A DNA stretch of 22,498 nt from the NCBI GenBank assembly GCA_964633825.1, contig CAZWHE010000057.1:1-22498 (forward strand), written 5' to 3'. Positions 22,218-22,498 of the stretch are shown piece after piece. A model generated the notes under the pieces. It saw only the letters and a program-made list of their open reading frames with translations, was not told where the DNA came from and made no database searches. The translations under genes were made by a program, and so were the position numbers. Numbering within the stretch: the stretch's first letter is position 1; each line of letters opens with the position of its first letter. This stretch comes from CAZWHE01 sp964633825. Its GTDB lineage: Bacteria; Planctomycetota; B15-G4; CAYZWU01.

Positions 22218-22498
22218 CGGGGCTACTGTTGCGGACGCGGCGAAAGCGGCTGGGGCCGGCCGGGAAACCCTCTCGAAATGGCTCAGCGAAGACTATGAAT
22301 TCAAAGCCGCGCTGAATCGAGCCAAGCAGGAGCTTGAAGACTCAGTATCCGCTCGACTCTTGGCCCTGGCCGAAAAGGCATCGAGAGTGCTGGAATGTGC
22401 GATAGACGAGGGGAACGTAAAGGCGGCGCTTGCCGTTCTCAAGGGGACCGGGATCTTGAATGGTGTACGATCGCCGATCGGTTCCGGGGACCCGTTTA
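22174..22498 (+). CDS. Phage-type helix-turn-helix protein, runs off window, start unclear
   Basis: The frame is open to the end of the window. LSPSQIKAIEALGSGATVAD and AAKAAGAGRETLSKWLSED form an HTH, followed by YEFKAALNRAKQELEDSVSA and LAVLKGTGIL. This pattern is common in small DNA-binding proteins of phages and integrated elements (terminase-small-subunit or phBC6A51-like HTH); function is unknown. No ATG, GTG or TTG lies close upstream in this frame; the nearest is TTG 21961, which would add an implausible overlap. Either translation enters by -1 frameshift from the preceding frame, or the start codon was lost (GCG AGC AAG AGG AAA AAA at 22156-22173 would read MSKRKK with one ATG). Confidence 0.6.

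Overview
The window is about 22.5 kb of moderately GC-rich chromosome from a Gram-negative (diderm) bacterium. That follows from a BamA-type outer-membrane assembly factor and a lipid A (lpx) operon. LpxC and FabZ are fused into one polypeptide, an arrangement I associate with FCB-group and several candidate phyla more than with Proteobacteria. Several genes use GTG or TTG starts. Two runs of exactly 100 N show that this is a scaffolded draft assembly, possibly a metagenome-assembled genome. I cannot name the species.

Layout. (1) 1-457: the 3' end of an actin/Hsp70-fold ATPase gene, followed by a near-perfect 92-bp palindrome that acts as a two-way terminator and supplies the last codons of the convergent gene. 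(2) 421-3862, minus strand: an operon pckA (ATP-type PEP carboxykinase), an SDR oxidoreductase and a small P-loop kinase, with a good promoter near 3977-4005. (3) 4047-9847, plus strand: prs, rplY, pth, rpsF, rpsR, rplI, dnaB (nucleotide supply, translation, replicative helicase). (4) 9844-17130, translationally coupled onward: bamA, skp-like, lpxD, lpxC-fabZ, lpxA, and a Gfo/Idh/MocA oxidoreductase (outer-membrane assembly and lipid A synthesis; lpxB is not in the window). (5) 17186-18166, minus strand: a diguanylate cyclase with a degenerate receiver domain. (6) 18415-21764, plus strand: rpsB, tsf, pyrH, frr, then a tRNA-Lys(TTT). (7) 21884-22498: a different-looking segment immediately 3' of the tRNA with strong inverted repeats, an 88-98-codon reading frame and a phage-like helix-turn-helix protein that runs off the window.

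Most genes are housekeeping genes. The most unusual signals are: (a) in-frame, hairpin-forming tandem repeats (21 bp, 21 bp, 18/54 bp) inside pth, rpsF and rpsB, two of which coincide with the assembly gaps; the pth and rpsF units share one architecture (5-bp stem, GNRA-type tetraloop, 7-bp spacer); (b) a candidate -1 frameshift site (A_AAA_AAG with a downstream stem) joining the reading frame after the tRNA to an HTH domain that has no obvious start codon; (c) the palindrome at 366-457 that has become coding sequence; (d) low-complexity C-terminal tails on bS6, uS2, bL9 and bL25.
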